From: Butyrivibrio sp.
GTDB taxonomy: Bacteria > Bacillota > Clostridia > Lachnospirales > Lachnospiraceae
Direction of reading: 5' to 3'
Assembly (NCBI GenBank): GCA_017615275.1
Contig: JAGAAO010000046.1
Location: forward strand, 16,836 to 80,835
DNA: 64,000 nt
In this document: positions 8,325-18,140 of the stretch, piece by piece
Numbering within the stretch: position 1 is the first letter of the stretch
Layout of the letters: every line of letters begins with the position of its first letter
Notes under the pieces: model-generated
Seen by the model: the letters and a program-made list of their open reading frames with translations, nothing else
Databases searched by the model: none
What the model was told of the DNA's origin: nothing
Translations under genes and position numbers: made by a program

Positions 8325-10705
8325 AACGTTTTTACAGTAGAAAAGCAAAAATTTTATCGGCAATAGCATGCATATTTTTTGCTACGTGCTTTTTAATAAG
8401 TATGGCTGGCAATGTTGTGCTTAATACCGGGGAGTATGAATATGGAAATGTGTTTAGAAATCATATATATGATAATGCGGGAGGAGCTTACGCTGCTCTG
8501 GCTCTCTCTGGATATGAATCAGGCTTCAATGCCGACCGTTTGAACGAAATGAATTGTTACTTTGGAATCATTGATGGAAAAGTAACCCAAAATACTGATT
8601 TAAATGATGACAAAATATATGTGTATCGGAATTTCGACGGTGTTCCTGTGCCGGAAGGGAATCAGTATTATAGTAAGGCATGTATTATCAACAAGAGTAC
8701 GGTTTTTAAGACCGTTAATGATAGTAATTTTACAGATATATTTTTTGATGGCTACGATGATTACATTGTTGAAAAAGATATTAGACAGACGACATATCAT
8801 GACATACAAGGCATAGGATATGATATTGTCGGAAATAAGGCATATGTTTATGCAAATGACAAATTCTATGATCTGACAAGTAGGTATGAATTTGGTGAGA
8901 GTTATTCAAATAGAAACGTAAATGAGATAAAAAAATTGAATGACGCTTATAAACAAGTTTGGGATAGCGGCAAGTTTTCTATTAATGATTACGTCAAATG
9001 TGATCCGATTTCAATGCGAGTGCCTGGAGCTAATCTATATTTGGAGTTAAATAACGGTATCGAGGTGTGTGTTCTTAGTGGGGATTATGTTGCAGATTTG
9101 GAGCCGCTTCATGATACTTTTGAGGATATGAAAAATAGTGCTGATCTGTTTATGGATACGCTTTATGTAATGCCACGTGCGGATTTGAGGGATTATTCAA
9201 CAATTGAAGCATTTGAGCCCAATCCCGAAAACAAATATTATACTTTCATTTGTTTCCCGAATGAAACTAAGCTTTCCGCCAAAGATCATGTACATGATTA
9301 TTATGCAGAGGCACATAAAATCGTTGGCGTGGCAAGCGCGGCACGACTTTTTCTTCCGGTAATGAGTATTATTGCTTTTATATTGGCGTGTGTTTGCTTT
9401 GTGATATTCCTGATCGCATCAGGCCATGTGGGACAAAGTGAAGAGATTGTGGCAGGCCCTATTGATAATATGCCTATTGAGGTGATATTGTTTGGCGAAG
9501 TGGTCTTTGGGGGCTTTATTATCAATATATTAGATAGAGTGATTCCAAGTAGACACCTTGCTTTAAATATTTCTGCTCAAGTTATCGGCTGGATTTTGGC
9601 AATGGTAATGGGATTGATCTTCTGTTCAACAGTGGCGGTTAATGTTAAACTTCATAGAATGAACGAGAAGAGTTTGTTTTTAAAGCTGCAGAATTGGAAG
9701 ACTCGGATATGGACAGCTTTTTTGGCAATACCTATGATCACGGTAGTTGTGATATATGATTTTACTATGAATGGTTTTGGGGGAGCTGAGAGCCTTGCGG
9801 TTTCCTGTGTTGTAGTTATGGTTGTATTTGCAGCATTTATATTCTGGGGAATTCGAAGCTATTCAAAGATAAAAGACTCTGCAGAAAAACTTGCGGCGGG
9901 AGATATGACAGCACATGTTGATGTAAGGGGAATGCCACAGTTTATGGAAGAAACCGGAACAGCCCTCAACGATATTCAGGCGGGAATTGAGATTGCTTTG
10001 GCGGAGCGCACAAAGAGTGAGCGAATGAAGACAGAGCTTATTACAAATGTATCTCACGATATCAAGACGCCTATCACATCAATAATCAACTATGTCGATC
10101 TTCTAAATAAAGAGAATCTGGAAAATGAGAACGCAAAGGAATATCTTGAAGTTCTTAACAGGCAGTCGCTGCGCCTAAAAAAGCTGGTTGAAGATCTTAT
10201 TGAAGCATCCAAAATCTCCACCGGAAATATTGAGCTTAATATGGAGAAAGTAAATGCAGAGGTTTTGCTTGATCAATCCATCGGAGAATTTGCGGAACGA
10301 CTTAAGGAAAAGAAGATAGAGGTTGTTGTTAACAGCTGTGAAGGTGAGATGACCCTTATGGCAGACAACAGGTATTTGTGGAGAGTGTTCGATAATATTA
10401 TGAGCAATATTGTCAAATATGCTCAGGCAGATACCAGAGCATACGTAAATCTTGAAAAAGAAGACAATAAGCTCAGATTTACTTTTAGAAATACATCCCG
10501 TGAACAATTAAATATCTCACCGGAAGAACTGATGGAAAGATTTGTCAGAGGCGATAAGTCGAGATATACAGACGGGAACGGGCTTGGACTGTCTATAGCG
10601 CATAGTCTTACCAAGTCTATGGGCGGAACAATGAACATATTCATAGACGGTGATTTCTTCAAGGTGATCCTCGAGTTTGATGCGATTACAGAAAGTGATG
10701 AATAG
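8321..10705 (+). CDS. membrane sensor histidine kinase, VanS-like, with large sensor region
   Basis: A 794-residue histidine kinase. One N-terminal membrane segment (about 10-30) is followed by a roughly 300-residue extracellular domain with no recognised ligand motif, then a cluster of about five hydrophobic helices (about 340-515). The linker leads to the HisKA box with H579 (NVSHDIKTPITSI). The ATPase domain has an N box (DNIMSNIVKYA) and a G box (DGNGLGLSIAHS). The kinase core resembles VanS/WalK-type enzymes, but the multi-helix second membrane part is larger than usual. It phosphorylates the upstream regulator. Signal unknown. Confidence 0.9.
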   Translation: MKRFYSRKAKILSAIACIFFATCFLISMAGNVVLNTGEYEYGNVFRNHIYDNAGGAYAALALSGYESGFNADRLNEMNCYFGIIDGKVTQNTDLNDDKIYVYRNFDGVPVPEGNQYYSKACIINKSTVFKTVNDSNFTDIFFDGYDDYIVEKDIRQTTYHDIQGIGYDIVGNKAYVYANDKFYDLTSRYEFGESYSNRNVNEIKKLNDAYKQVWDSGKFSINDYVKCDPISMRVPGANLYLELNNGIEVCVLSGDYVADLEPLHDTFEDMKNSADLFMDTLYVMPRADLRDYSTIEAFEPNPENKYYTFICFPNETKLSAKDHVHDYYAEAHKIVGVASAARLFLPVMSIIAFILACVCFVIFLIASGHVGQSEEIVAGPIDNMPIEVILFGEVVFGGFIINILDRVIPSRHLALNISAQVIGWILAMVMGLIFCSTVAVNVKLHRMNEKSLFLKLQNWKTRIWTAFLAIPMITVVVIYDFTMNGFGGAESLAVSCVVVMVVFAAFIFWGIRSYSKIKDSAEKLAAGDMTAHVDVRGMPQFMEETGTALNDIQAGIEIALAERTKSERMKTELITNVSHDIKTPITSIINYVDLLNKENLENENAKEYLEVLNRQSLRLKKLVEDLIEASKISTGNIELNMEKVNAEVLLDQSIGEFAERLKEKKIEVVVNSCEGEMTLMADNRYLWRVFDNIMSNIVKYAQADTRAYVNLEKEDNKLRFTFRNTSREQLNISPEELMERFVRGDKSRYTDGNGLGLSIAHSLTKSMGGTMNIFIDGDFFKVILEFDAITESDE

Positions 10706-10781
10706 TGACATGCTATTTCTTATATTTTTGCTCTGTATGAGTGCCGGAATTATTTTAGCGCTTGCAGTAGGTGCAGATTAA
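10698..10781 (+). CDS. possible very small hydrophobic peptide after the kinase
   Basis: An in-frame ATG at 10698 overlaps the kinase end; a second ATG lies at 10710. The product of 23-27 residues is one membrane helix (core LFLIFLLCMSAGIILALAVG). No convincing RBS is seen, only AGAAAG too close to the first ATG. Small single-helix proteins are often encoded next to sensor kinases, which is the only reason to list it. Confidence 0.25.
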   Translation: MNSDMLFLIFLLCMSAGIILALAVGAD

Positions 10782-10792
10782 TGAACGGAAGT

Positions 10793-10817
10793 TTATTTTG
10801 CCAAAATGGCGAAATAA
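10793..10817. repeat. inverted repeat after two-component operon
   Basis: TTATTTTGCCA and TGGCGAAATAA form an 11-bp stem (one G-U pair) with an AAA loop. No T-tract follows on either strand, so it may be a processing hairpin or operator. Confidence 0.4.
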
Positions 10818-10913
10818 GAGATTAGAATTTGCAGATGTCGATATGTATCGGACATACCCTTTCGAATATAATCATATTCATCAACAAACAGTAATGACGA
10901 AAGGGTGAAAGCT

Positions 10914-11123
10914 ATGATTACATTTCTATTTTTAGTTTTTTTATTTGGCATACTTGGCAGGCTTTTATGCTTCACATGCAAGGCAACATGGAGCATCATG
11001 AAGATGGTTATGTTCATGGTAATCTTTCCGCTTGTAGTTGTAATGATGATCAGTGGTCTGATATACATTGCATTGCCTATTCTAGTAGTGACCGGGATTA
11101 TTGGCCTACTCAGACATATATAA
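10914..11123 (+). CDS. small membrane protein, unknown
   Basis: A 69-residue protein consisting of two or three hydrophobic segments separated by the short polar stretch CFTCKATWS. An alternative GTG at 10905 is in frame, but AAAGGGTGA sits just before the ATG at 10914. It stands alone between the two-component operon and a bidirectional terminator, and may be a target of the upstream regulator. No family recognised. Confidence 0.55.
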   Translation: MITFLFLVFLFGILGRLLCFTCKATWSIMKMVMFMVIFPLVVVMMISGLIYIALPILVVTGIIGLLRHI

Positions 11124-11146
11124 AAAATAAAAAAATAATGACAAAC

Positions 11147-11194
11147 AAAAAACGCGCTTCGGAACTGTGATATCAATTCCGGAGCGCGTTTTTT
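11147..11194. terminator. bidirectional terminator between convergent genes
   Basis: A long stem AAAACGCGCTTCGGAA with TTCCGGAGCGCGTTTT, flanked by A-run and T-run, serves both the small membrane gene on + and the hydrolase on -. Confidence 0.9.
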
Positions 11195-11198
11195 GTAT

Positions 11199-12020
11199 TT
11201 AATACCCTTTTTCTGCCAACTCTTGTACAACGCCAAGATAGAAATCCGGAATGTCCGAAACTCCGTCGCCGGTCTTTTTTGTAAAGCGCATGCGGCGCAT
11301 GTCGACTTCGTCGCAATGTGATATGCCGCGTCTTGAGTTGCTTTTAAGTATTCCTCTGAAATTTCCCCATTTTACCGAGTCGGGAGTAAGGAGCCCGTCG
11401 TTTGGTCCGTCCAGAAGCCAGATAACAAGGCTTGGAAACCACAGGAAAATATCACCGAAGGGAGACTTCATCACAAATGCATAACTCTGATAGTAGGTTT
11501 CGGGTGCATCGGGATGTTCCCTGTTAAACTTATCGGATTCAGCTGTGGTGAACAGCTTGAAAACACTGTATGCATCGGGTTTTTCATCACCGAGTACCGC
11601 AAATACAAGATCGGTGAATATTGCGGCGATTCTCACGAGACAATCCGGAAGCTTTAGGAGCTTATCCACTGTACGGGAACCGTGGTGAGGCGTGTTTATC
11701 GTTGTTACGGAAGCGATTTTTTCTCCGAGTCCGTATTTTGATATTGCGCATCTGATATCAAGGCCGCCTTTTGAATGAGCTATGACATTGAGTTTTTCGG
11801 CGCCTGTTTCTTTGAGGATCTCTTCTATACGCTCTTTCAGACATTCTGCATTTGTTTCAACAGAAGCGGTACTGTCCTGATTGCCGTAGAATATCTTACA
11901 GCCTGCTTTTTCGAGCGCTCCCGGTATTCTTCCCCAATAATTTAAGTGCTTATGATCGCGAAAACCCATTCCGTGTACCATGAGGATAGGGTATTTTAAT
12001 TTAATTTCCGATGTTATCAT
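11199..12020 (-). CDS. triacylglycerol lipase-like alpha/beta hydrolase
   Basis: A 273-residue alpha/beta hydrolase of the lipase type. Visible motifs are the oxyanion region MVHGMGFRDH (about 14-23), the nucleophile elbow AHSKGG, a candidate catalytic aspartate in GPNDGLLTPDS and a histidine in ISHCDEVD. No signal peptide is seen, so it is likely intracellular. In-frame ATG 12 bases further upstream overlaps the GGAGGG that serves as RBS for the ATG at 12020, which is preferred. Monocistronic, transcribed away from the sugar transferase gene. Natural substrate unknown; lipid or polyester esters are typical of the family. Confidence 0.82.
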   Translation of the reverse strand: MITSEIKLKYPILMVHGMGFRDHKHLNYWGRIPGALEKAGCKIFYGNQDSTASVETNAECLKERIEEILKETGAEKLNVIAHSKGGLDIRCAISKYGLGEKIASVTTINTPHHGSRTVDKLLKLPDCLVRIAAIFTDLVFAVLGDEKPDAYSVFKLFTTAESDKFNREHPDAPETYYQSYAFVMKSPFGDIFLWFPSLVIWLLDGPNDGLLTPDSVKWGNFRGILKSNSRRGISHCDEVDMRRMRFTKKTGDGVSDIPDFYLGVVQELAEKGY

Positions 12021-12066
12021 TTTTCCCTCCATAGAAAAAATTATATATGTTTTTTTAAAAAATGGA

Positions 12067-12135
12067 AAAAATATCCATTATTTGGATATTTTTTGTATAT
12101 AAGATTGTGACAAAGTACAAAATATAGATTATAAT
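12067..12135 (+). promoter_or_regulatory. palindrome and promoter upstream of sugar transferase
   Basis: An inverted repeat (AAAAAATATCC with GGATATTTTTT, 12067-12093) is followed by GTGACA (12107-12112), a 17-base spacer and TATAAT (12130-12135). The transcript would have a leader of about 150 bases before the gene at 12289. The palindrome lies between divergent genes and could act as an operator. Confidence 0.5.
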
Positions 12136-12288
12136 ATAAACGTAAAATAACAATAGTTCTGAAAAATTTAAATTATTTCGAAAATTTTCGGCTATAGCAT
12201 TCAATTATTTCAAAATTGTGCCGATACATGTATTGGATATACCAATATGGAGTGTCCCGGTAATAACAGCCTATGAGGGGGTTATGGA

Positions 12289-12990
12289 ATGGCAAGAACG
12301 AATGCGCTTCTGGCTGAGAAGGTAGTACGGACTCGAGGAAAAAAGATTATAGAGCTCAATTATTGGGAGATCTATGATCATAAAACAAATATTTATAAAT
12401 GGCTCAAGAGAGCCTTTGATGTTGTTGCGGCAACAGCAGCGCTTATTGTGCTCTTGCCGGTTTTTCTGATAACGGCTGTTGCTATATTCTTTGAAGATGG
12501 AGGCCCTATTTTCTTTACCCAGCAAAGAGCGGGCAAAGATATGCAGAGCTTTAAGATCTATAAATTCAGGAGCATGTATAGAAATGCAGAAGCTCTTTTT
12601 GAGAAGATGCAATCTCAGAATGAGCAGACGGGACATGCGTTTAAGATTAAGAATGACCCGAGAGTAACACGTGTTGGCAGATTTATCAGAAGATTTTCAA
12701 TCGATGAATTACCCCAGCTATTTAATATAATAAAAGGTGACATGAGCATCGTCGGACCAAGACCTATTCTGTATTCTCAGATGGAAGAATGTAACGCATA
12801 TGAGAAACAGCGCTTGATCGTTAAGCCCGGACTTACCTGCTACTGGCAAGTGTCGGGAAGAGCAGATATCAAGTGGGACAGATGGGTTGAACTGGACCTG
12901 CAGTACATTGAGGATATGAGTTTGATAAAAGATCTTGAACTGATTCTAAGGACATTCCCGGTAGTATTTGGGCAGGACGGAGCTTATTAA
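12289..12990 (+). CDS. undecaprenyl-phosphate sugar-1-phosphate transferase
   Basis: A 233-residue bacterial sugar transferase (WcaJ/RfbP C-terminal type) that moves a sugar-1-phosphate from a UDP-sugar to undecaprenyl phosphate, the first step of exopolysaccharide or glycan assembly. One membrane helix (about 41-65) precedes the catalytic domain with QQRAGKDMQSFKIYKFRSM, the RFSIDELPQLFNII region and SIVGPRPIL plus PGLTCYWQVSGR. It has no N-terminal multi-helix sensory part, so it is the short form. It is isolated: no glycosyltransferases adjoin it, only a terminator. A polymerase/ligase-like gene lies 3 kb downstream. Sugar specificity cannot be read. Confidence 0.88.
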   Translation: MARTNALLAEKVVRTRGKKIIELNYWEIYDHKTNIYKWLKRAFDVVAATAALIVLLPVFLITAVAIFFEDGGPIFFTQQRAGKDMQSFKIYKFRSMYRNAEALFEKMQSQNEQTGHAFKIKNDPRVTRVGRFIRRFSIDELPQLFNIIKGDMSIVGPRPILYSQMEECNAYEKQRLIVKPGLTCYWQVSGRADIKWDRWVELDLQYIEDMSLIKDLELILRTFPVVFGQDGAY

Positions 12991-13002
12991 AATTAGAAAA
13001 AA

Positions 13003-13036
13003 GAGGCATGGATCAAGATCTGATCCATGCCTTTTT
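13003..13036 (+). terminator. intrinsic terminator after sugar transferase
   Basis: A perfect stem AGGCATGGATCA with TGATCCATGCCT, short loop, then T5. Confidence 0.92.
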
Positions 13037-13174
13037 GCTTGTAACATTTACATAAAAAGAAAATTAAAAAAGCGTAAAAATGCTATTTTTTTAGTGTTCA
13101 CGGTGTAAAATTTTATTTGAGGCGTTATTTCGATAGCTTTTTGCGCGAAGGATTTTTGCATGGAGGTGTCTACG

Positions 13175-15226
13175 ATGGCGAGTACTGGTGTAAAAAAGAA
13201 AAAGAGCGGAAAGATCAAATTGAAAGATAGCATAAAGACCAAACTAATCTTGATATTGCTTGCCGTTGCGGCAGTTCCTCTGCTAATTGCAGTTGGTGTC
13301 AGCTACAAAACTTCTACAGGAAAAGCTAAGAAAGATGCATTGGATCTGTTGGAATCGGATGCAAAAGTTGTAGAAGGCAGATTCAGTACCATTGTTCAGC
13401 AGAATTATATTGCGCTTAGAACATGCGCATCTGCTCAGAGTACCATTGATTATGTAAAGTCGTACAATAAAGATGCAGATGGTGCGGATACGCTTCGTCA
13501 GAGACAGATAATCCTAAAACAGATGGACAAGATCAACGAAAACATCAATGATGGAAATTCAAACTGTATTTTGTCCATTCCAAGTGGTGATCAGCTTATA
13601 AGAACAGACCGCAAAGATTCAACCAATATAGCTGACAGAGAATATTTCCAGGAGTGTTTTACCAAAAAAGTACCGACTGTTTCCAACATTGTTGTAAGTA
13701 AGGCAGCAGGAAACAGAATCTGTATTATCATCGTTCCTGTTTTTGATAACGAGACCGGTCAGATGATAGGATCACTGCAGCGAAGCTTTGATCTTAATGT
13801 ATTGCATGAATTTCTTGTTGAGAACGTAGAGAACGGATATATAGTAGATAAAGCAGGTACGGTTGCAGCACATTCTCAGTTCGAGATCGCGCCTGAAGAT
13901 GAGCCTATAGAGCATACCGAAGATGAATATATGACTTCGGAATTGGAGAGTAATACATACACAAGCATTATAGACGGTAAGCTTACTTATACATCATGGG
14001 TAAGGGAACCTACTACAGGATTCGTTGTTGCGGTATCCAAGACAAGCAGTGAAATAATGTCGTCGGCAATCCGCTCAGCACTTATAGTTGTTGTGCTCGG
14101 CCTGATCTTGCTTGCTGTTGCCGTTGTAATCTCGTTGCTTATGGCAAAGAGCTTCACAGAGCCGATAGCTGCGGTTAATGATTCACTTGGCGCACTTGCA
14201 GACGGACGTTTTGTTAAAGTTTCAAAATATGACAAAAGAAAAGATGAATTTGGAGCTATTTCAAAGGCTACTAATTCAGTTATCGAAAAACTTGATGAGA
14301 TTGTCAGTCATATAAAAGAATCAGCAGAAAATGTAGGAACATCTTCCGGAGAGCTGTCCGATATGGCGAATCAGATCTCACAGACAGCAGATGACGTATC
14401 AAATGCCGTTCAGGAAATTGCTTCCGGAGCTACGCAGCAGGCTGATGAGATCCAAAATGCTTCAAATAATGTAGATCGTATCGGTGATGCGGTCAATGAT
14501 GTACAGACATCTACCGGAAATCTTTCGGGACTTGCGGATAAGATGAAGGAAGCATCCGAAGTATCAAGTACTTCGCTTGCAACACTCAGAGAGTCGTCCA
14601 TTGAGATGACGACCAAGATAGATGATATTGCCAATACTATTCAGGCAACTCAGGAAGCCGTTGACATTATCAGCGATAAAGTTGAAGGTATTACATCTAT
14701 TGCAACTCAGACAAACCTTCTTTCTCTCAATGCTTCAATTGAGGCTGCAAGAGCCGGAGAAGCAGGAAAAGGATTTGCTGTCGTTGCTGAAGAGATCGGA
14801 AAACTTGCCGATGATTCCAAGGCAATGGCTGATGAGATCATGAAGGAAATGACTACACTTCTTGAGCAGAGTAAAGCCGCGGTTGCAGCTGCCGAAGACG
14901 TCAAGAACGGAAACAACGAGCAGCAGATAGCTATTGGCGAGACTCTTGATGCAGTTAACGGAATGCTTCAGGATATAGGCAGTACCGTAGACGGAGTTAA
15001 ACTTATTTCACAAGGCGCGGAAACCTGCGCATCTTCCAAAGATGCAGTGGTTGACACAATGAGTGCACTTTCTGCGATTTCAGAAGAAAATGCAGCTTCT
15101 TCTGAAGAAACAGGCGCATCAATGGAGGAACTTTCAGCTACGGTTACATCACTTGCAAGTTCGGCAGACAAATTGAAAGAGATTGCTGAAGAACTTAATG
15201 AAAACATGAAGTTCTTTAAAGCATAG
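13175..15226 (+). CDS. methyl-accepting chemotaxis protein with dCache-type sensor
   Basis: A 683-residue chemoreceptor. Lys-rich N-terminus, TM1 (about 23-43), a periplasm-facing sensor of about 250 residues with dCache-like features ([35 protein letters not shown]), TM2 (about 302-325), a HAMP segment and a long cytoplasmic signalling coiled coil. The hairpin tip that contacts CheA/CheW is in [20 protein letters not shown]. The ATG at 13160 is part of the Shine-Dalgarno (GGAGGTG) for the ATG at 13175, so the latter is the start. No che genes are nearby. Possible ligands such as amino acids or organic acids are typical of dCache, but this is not determined here. Confidence 0.93.
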   Translation: MASTGVKKKKSGKIKLKDSIKTKLILILLAVAAVPLLIAVGVSYKTSTGKAKKDALDLLESDAKVVEGRFSTIVQQNYIALRTCASAQSTIDYVKSYNKDADGADTLRQRQIILKQMDKINENINDGNSNCILSIPSGDQLIRTDRKDSTNIADREYFQECFTKKVPTVSNIVVSKAAGNRICIIIVPVFDNETGQMIGSLQRSFDLNVLHEFLVENVENGYIVDKAGTVAAHSQFEIAPEDEPIEHTEDEYMTSELESNTYTSIIDGKLTYTSWVREPTTGFVVAVSKTSSEIMSSAIRSALIVVVLGLILLAVAVVISLLMAKSFTEPIAAVNDSLGALADGRFVKVSKYDKRKDEFGAISKATNSVIEKLDEIVSHIKESAENVGTSSGELSDMANQISQTADDVSNAVQEIASGATQQADEIQNASNNVDRIGDAVNDVQTSTGNLSGLADKMKEASEVSSTSLATLRESSIEMTTKIDDIANTIQATQEAVDIISDKVEGITSIATQTNLLSLNASIEAARAGEAGKGFAVVAEEIGKLADDSKAMADEIMKEMTTLLEQSKAAVAAAEDVKNGNNEQQIAIGETLDAVNGMLQDIGSTVDGVKLISQGAETCASSKDAVVDTMSALSAISEENAASSEETGASMEELSATVTSLASSADKLKEIAEELNENMKFFKA

Positions 15227-15259
15227 AAATTGTTGTTGTTTAGCAAGGAGGGATGTGTA

Positions 15260-15898
15260 ATGTATTTGAGAAAGACCTTTAAGTATGCGATGGCTGCAGT
15301 GCTTGTAGGCTTGATCACATTGTCACCTGTAACCAACGCGATTGTAGCTGCGACCGGAGAATCTCAGGAAGAGCTTGCTGAGAAAGCAAGACAGGAGAGG
15401 GTTGCAAAAGAAAGAGAAGAGTTCGTTGCTGAAGCTACTTCACCTGTAAATAAGACTGTTGCAGGTGTTAAGTCGGATGTAGACGGATATTATATGGCAA
15501 AGAAGGTTCAGGGCGTAGCGCTTAAGCCCACAACTCCCGAGAGCGGAGCTTTTGTTAAGGTAATGGATGCCGACGTAAAGAAAAGTACGGCAGCTTATGC
15601 TGTAGCTCAGAGTGCTGCTCAGGGACTGGGCGGAACAGTCGGCCCTTGTATAAATGTTTATTACGGAAAGATGGTTGGCGGCGTATATACAGCCGGTACT
15701 GATGCATCTGCCGGAGCAATAAGCATAGGAATTCCCGCAAACTTCCGTACAGAAGGTGCGAAATACTCTGTAGTTGCGGTATATGCAGGCGGTGCAAGCA
15801 AAGTTTATGACAATGTCAGCACCGATCCCAATGTTATAACTGTAAACGTTGATGCGGCTCAGTCGCCCAATGTTATGTATGCAGTTGTAAAGCACTGA
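15260..15898 (+). CDS. small secreted protein of unknown function
   Basis: A 212-residue exported protein with signal peptide (1-29, hydrophobic core and cut near NAIVA), a short charged helix (ESQEELAEKARQERVAKERE) and an Ala/Gly/Val-rich beta-type domain. It starts 33 bp after the chemoreceptor, with RBS AAGGAGGG, so they may be cotranscribed, which hints at a surface or ligand-binding role. An earlier in-frame start at 15230 lacks an RBS and is not used. No family recognised. Confidence 0.7.
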   Translation: MYLRKTFKYAMAAVLVGLITLSPVTNAIVAATGESQEELAEKARQERVAKEREEFVAEATSPVNKTVAGVKSDVDGYYMAKKVQGVALKPTTPESGAFVKVMDADVKKSTAAYAVAQSAAQGLGGTVGPCINVYYGKMVGGVYTAGTDASAGAISIGIPANFRTEGAKYSVVAVYAGGASKVYDNVSTDPNVITVNVDAAQSPNVMYAVVKH

Positions 15899-15937
15899 CC
15901 GTACGTGTAAAATAGAATATGAAGAGCTGAAATGCCG

Positions 15938-15972
15938 GGTCCCGCCTCAAGACATGAAGCGGGACCTGCTTT
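15938..15972 (+). terminator. hairpin after secreted-protein gene
   Basis: GGTCCCGC and GCGGGACC form a perfect 8-bp stem with a 13-base loop; the T-tract is weak. Confidence 0.5.
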
Positions 15973-15996
15973 ATATGTACCATTATTTCGGAGACC

Positions 15997-17283
15997 ATGA
16001 AAAAAAGTAAAAATTATATTGCGCTTTTTTATGTATTGGCGATCTTTGTCGCAATACCGATCTTCAATAAGGGAACCTTCGAGAATATCACTGTTCACAA
16101 GACAGAGGTATTTTATTTAGTGAGCGTGCTGACGCTTATTCTTTATGTTCTATCCTCGGTTATTGATGATGTTACCAAAAGAGCCGATGTTGAGCCGTTT
16201 AAGTTCGTGACTTCGCGTGTAAATATAGCAATGGGAATCTTTTGGGGAACAGTTCTTTTGTCTACTGTTCTTTCGGGGGCTGTAAAAGAAGCTGTTTACG
16301 GCGTTTCGGGATTCAGTACCGGCGCTTTGTTTCTTACAATATTGGTCTTGTCATTTTTTTACATATCCAAATATCTTGAATGTCGCGAGTGGATATTCCA
16401 TACGATCGTGACAATATCAACGTTTCCGGCAATAGTTTCAATCGCAAACAGAATAGGAGCCGATCCGCTTCTGATGTATACGAGCGGTATTGAACCACAG
16501 TACAGTCTGTATGTATCGACATTTGGCAATTACAGCTGGTTCAGCGAATACCTGGCAGTGATCGTGCCTATAGCCATATATATGTTCATGATGACAAAGA
16601 GACTTCTGACAAGAGTGATGTACGGAGTATATCTGGTCTTGGCGGGAGTAGCGATTTGTCTTTGCTCCACCAAGATGCTTGTAGTTTCATGCCTCGCAGC
16701 ATTTTTGATCGTGCTCGCATGGAAGTTTAAGCTTTCTGTGAAAAAAGACATATCGATACTTCCGGTGATTTTTATCGCAGGAACGATACTGTATTTTATT
16801 GTGGTTTTCATTGCGAGCGGGCATTACGATCTGGCAAACGGAAGGGGATATATATGGAGCCTTACGCTAGATCTTTTCAAAAACTTTTCCGTCAGGGAAA
16901 AGTTTTTAGGTGTAGGGCCCAATCGATATATGTATGCACTTGAAGAATATTTGGGTGCACATCCTGACGCTGCGGCTACATTTTACGAGCGATTTAATAA
17001 TGTCGCTCTTACTTCGGCGCACAGTGAGATTCTGGATTATCTTATAAACATTGGCGTAGTGGGGCTTTTGGCTTATCTATACATGCTTTATACCGTGGCG
17101 GCAACTTTTGTTAAAAGAGGTTTTGGCGATGAATGTAAGGAAATCGCTGCAGTTGTGGCGGTATCTTATTTTATCTTTACACTTTGCAATTTTTCCATAG
17201 TGTGTGCAGCGCCGTATTTCTTTGTGATGCTGGGGATAATTGCAGATGAGAAAACGCTTGTGAAAGGAGAAAGTGATGGCTGA
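15997..17283 (+). CDS. O-antigen ligase/polymerase-like membrane protein
   Basis: A 428-residue protein with about ten to twelve hydrophobic segments. The large external loop and the following motifs NGRGYIWSLTLDLF, FLGVGPNRYMYALEEY and SAHSEILDYLINIGVVGLLAY match the Wzy/WaaL O-antigen ligase family, which joins or polymerises lipid-linked glycans on the outer face of the membrane. In a Gram-positive-type cell it probably acts in exopolysaccharide or wall glycan assembly. The nearest glycan gene is the sugar transferase at 12289. The end overlaps the AmrS gene by 8 bases, an unexpected operon partner. Confidence 0.8.
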   Translation: MKKSKNYIALFYVLAIFVAIPIFNKGTFENITVHKTEVFYLVSVLTLILYVLSSVIDDVTKRADVEPFKFVTSRVNIAMGIFWGTVLLSTVLSGAVKEAVYGVSGFSTGALFLTILVLSFFYISKYLECREWIFHTIVTISTFPAIVSIANRIGADPLLMYTSGIEPQYSLYVSTFGNYSWFSEYLAVIVPIAIYMFMMTKRLLTRVMYGVYLVLAGVAICLCSTKMLVVSCLAAFLIVLAWKFKLSVKKDISILPVIFIAGTILYFIVVFIASGHYDLANGRGYIWSLTLDLFKNFSVREKFLGVGPNRYMYALEEYLGAHPDAAATFYERFNNVALTSAHSEILDYLINIGVVGLLAYLYMLYTVAATFVKRGFGDECKEIAAVVAVSYFIFTLCNFSIVCAAPYFFVMLGIIADEKTLVKGESDG

Positions 17284-18112
17284 GTGTAGTGTATGCTACA
17301 GACATTGCAAGATAGGGGAAGGCGGACACGGGTTCTGTGGTGTTAGGACATGCAAGGACGGGCGAGTTGTCCCTGAGAATTACGGGAAGATAACGTCCAT
17401 TGCTCTTGATCCGATTGAAAAGAAGCCGCTTAACAGATTTTATCCGGGAAGCGCCATTCTTTCCGTCGGAAGTTACGGATGTAATCTGCGTTGTCCTTTT
17501 TGCCAGAACTATGAGATTTCCTGGGGCGACGAAGTTGAATTTGTCAAAAAAGAAGCCGAATATGTCTCACCGCAGCAACTTGCGGCAATTGCCAAAGAGC
17601 AGCAGGAACGTGGAAATATCGGTGTTGCTTTTACCTACAATGAACCGTTGATCTCTTTTGAATATGTATTGGATACGGCAAAACTTCTTAAGCCGAAGAA
17701 CTTAAAGACGGTTCTTGTGTCAAACGGAATGGCTGAAGTTGAAGCGGTGCAGGAACTTTTTCAATATGTCGATGCGATGAACATTGATCTTAAGGGATTT
17801 ACCGACCGTTATTATGAGAATATCCTAAAGGGCAACAGGAAGATGGTCATGGACTTTATAACAGAGGCGGTCAAATATTCTCATGTGGAGCTGACAACGC
17901 TGATAATTCCGGGAGAAAACGATTCCGACGAAGAAATATTCGAGCTTAGCGCATGGATCGCTTCTCTTGATAAGGATATACCGCTGCATCTTTCCAGATT
18001 TTTCCCGAGGTTTAACATGACGGACAGAGATGCTACGCCTGTGGAAAAGATATATCATCTGAAAACGGTTGCAGAAAAGAATCTGACATATGTATATACA
18101 GGAAACTGTTAG
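17276..18112 (+). CDS. amrS: AmmeMemoRadiSam system radical SAM enzyme
   Basis: A 278-residue radical SAM protein of the pyruvate-formate-lyase-activase-like group. The 4Fe-4S motif CxxxCxxC is C69-C73-C76 (GCNLRCPFC), and an N-terminal cysteine cluster (C4, C7, C11, C21, C26) is typical of AmrS. The next gene encodes the Memo and AMMECR1 domains, which defines the conserved three-part system whose reaction and substrate are unsolved. The ATG at 17276 has RBS GAAAGGAGA; it overlaps the previous gene by 8 bases. Cytosolic and oxygen-sensitive by family. Confidence 0.92.
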   Translation: MAECSVCYRHCKIGEGGHGFCGVRTCKDGRVVPENYGKITSIALDPIEKKPLNRFYPGSAILSVGSYGCNLRCPFCQNYEISWGDEVEFVKKEAEYVSPQQLAAIAKEQQERGNIGVAFTYNEPLISFEYVLDTAKLLKPKNLKTVLVSNGMAEVEAVQELFQYVDAMNIDLKGFTDRYYENILKGNRKMVMDFITEAVKYSHVELTTLIIPGENDSDEEIFELSAWIASLDKDIPLHLSRFFPRFNMTDRDATPVEKIYHLKTVAEKNLTYVYTGNC

Positions 18113-18140
18113 ATAAAATCGATTGCAAAGGGGGTAAAAC

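Noticed and set aside
7590-10705. Vancomycin-resistance locus
   Set aside because: Only the regulator and kinase look VanRS-like; there are no vanH, ligase, vanX or vanY genes in the window.
13041-13174. c-di-GMP riboswitch or sigma-28 promoter upstream of the chemoreceptor
   Set aside because: No GEMM-type core or TAAA-N15-GCCGATAA match could be found.
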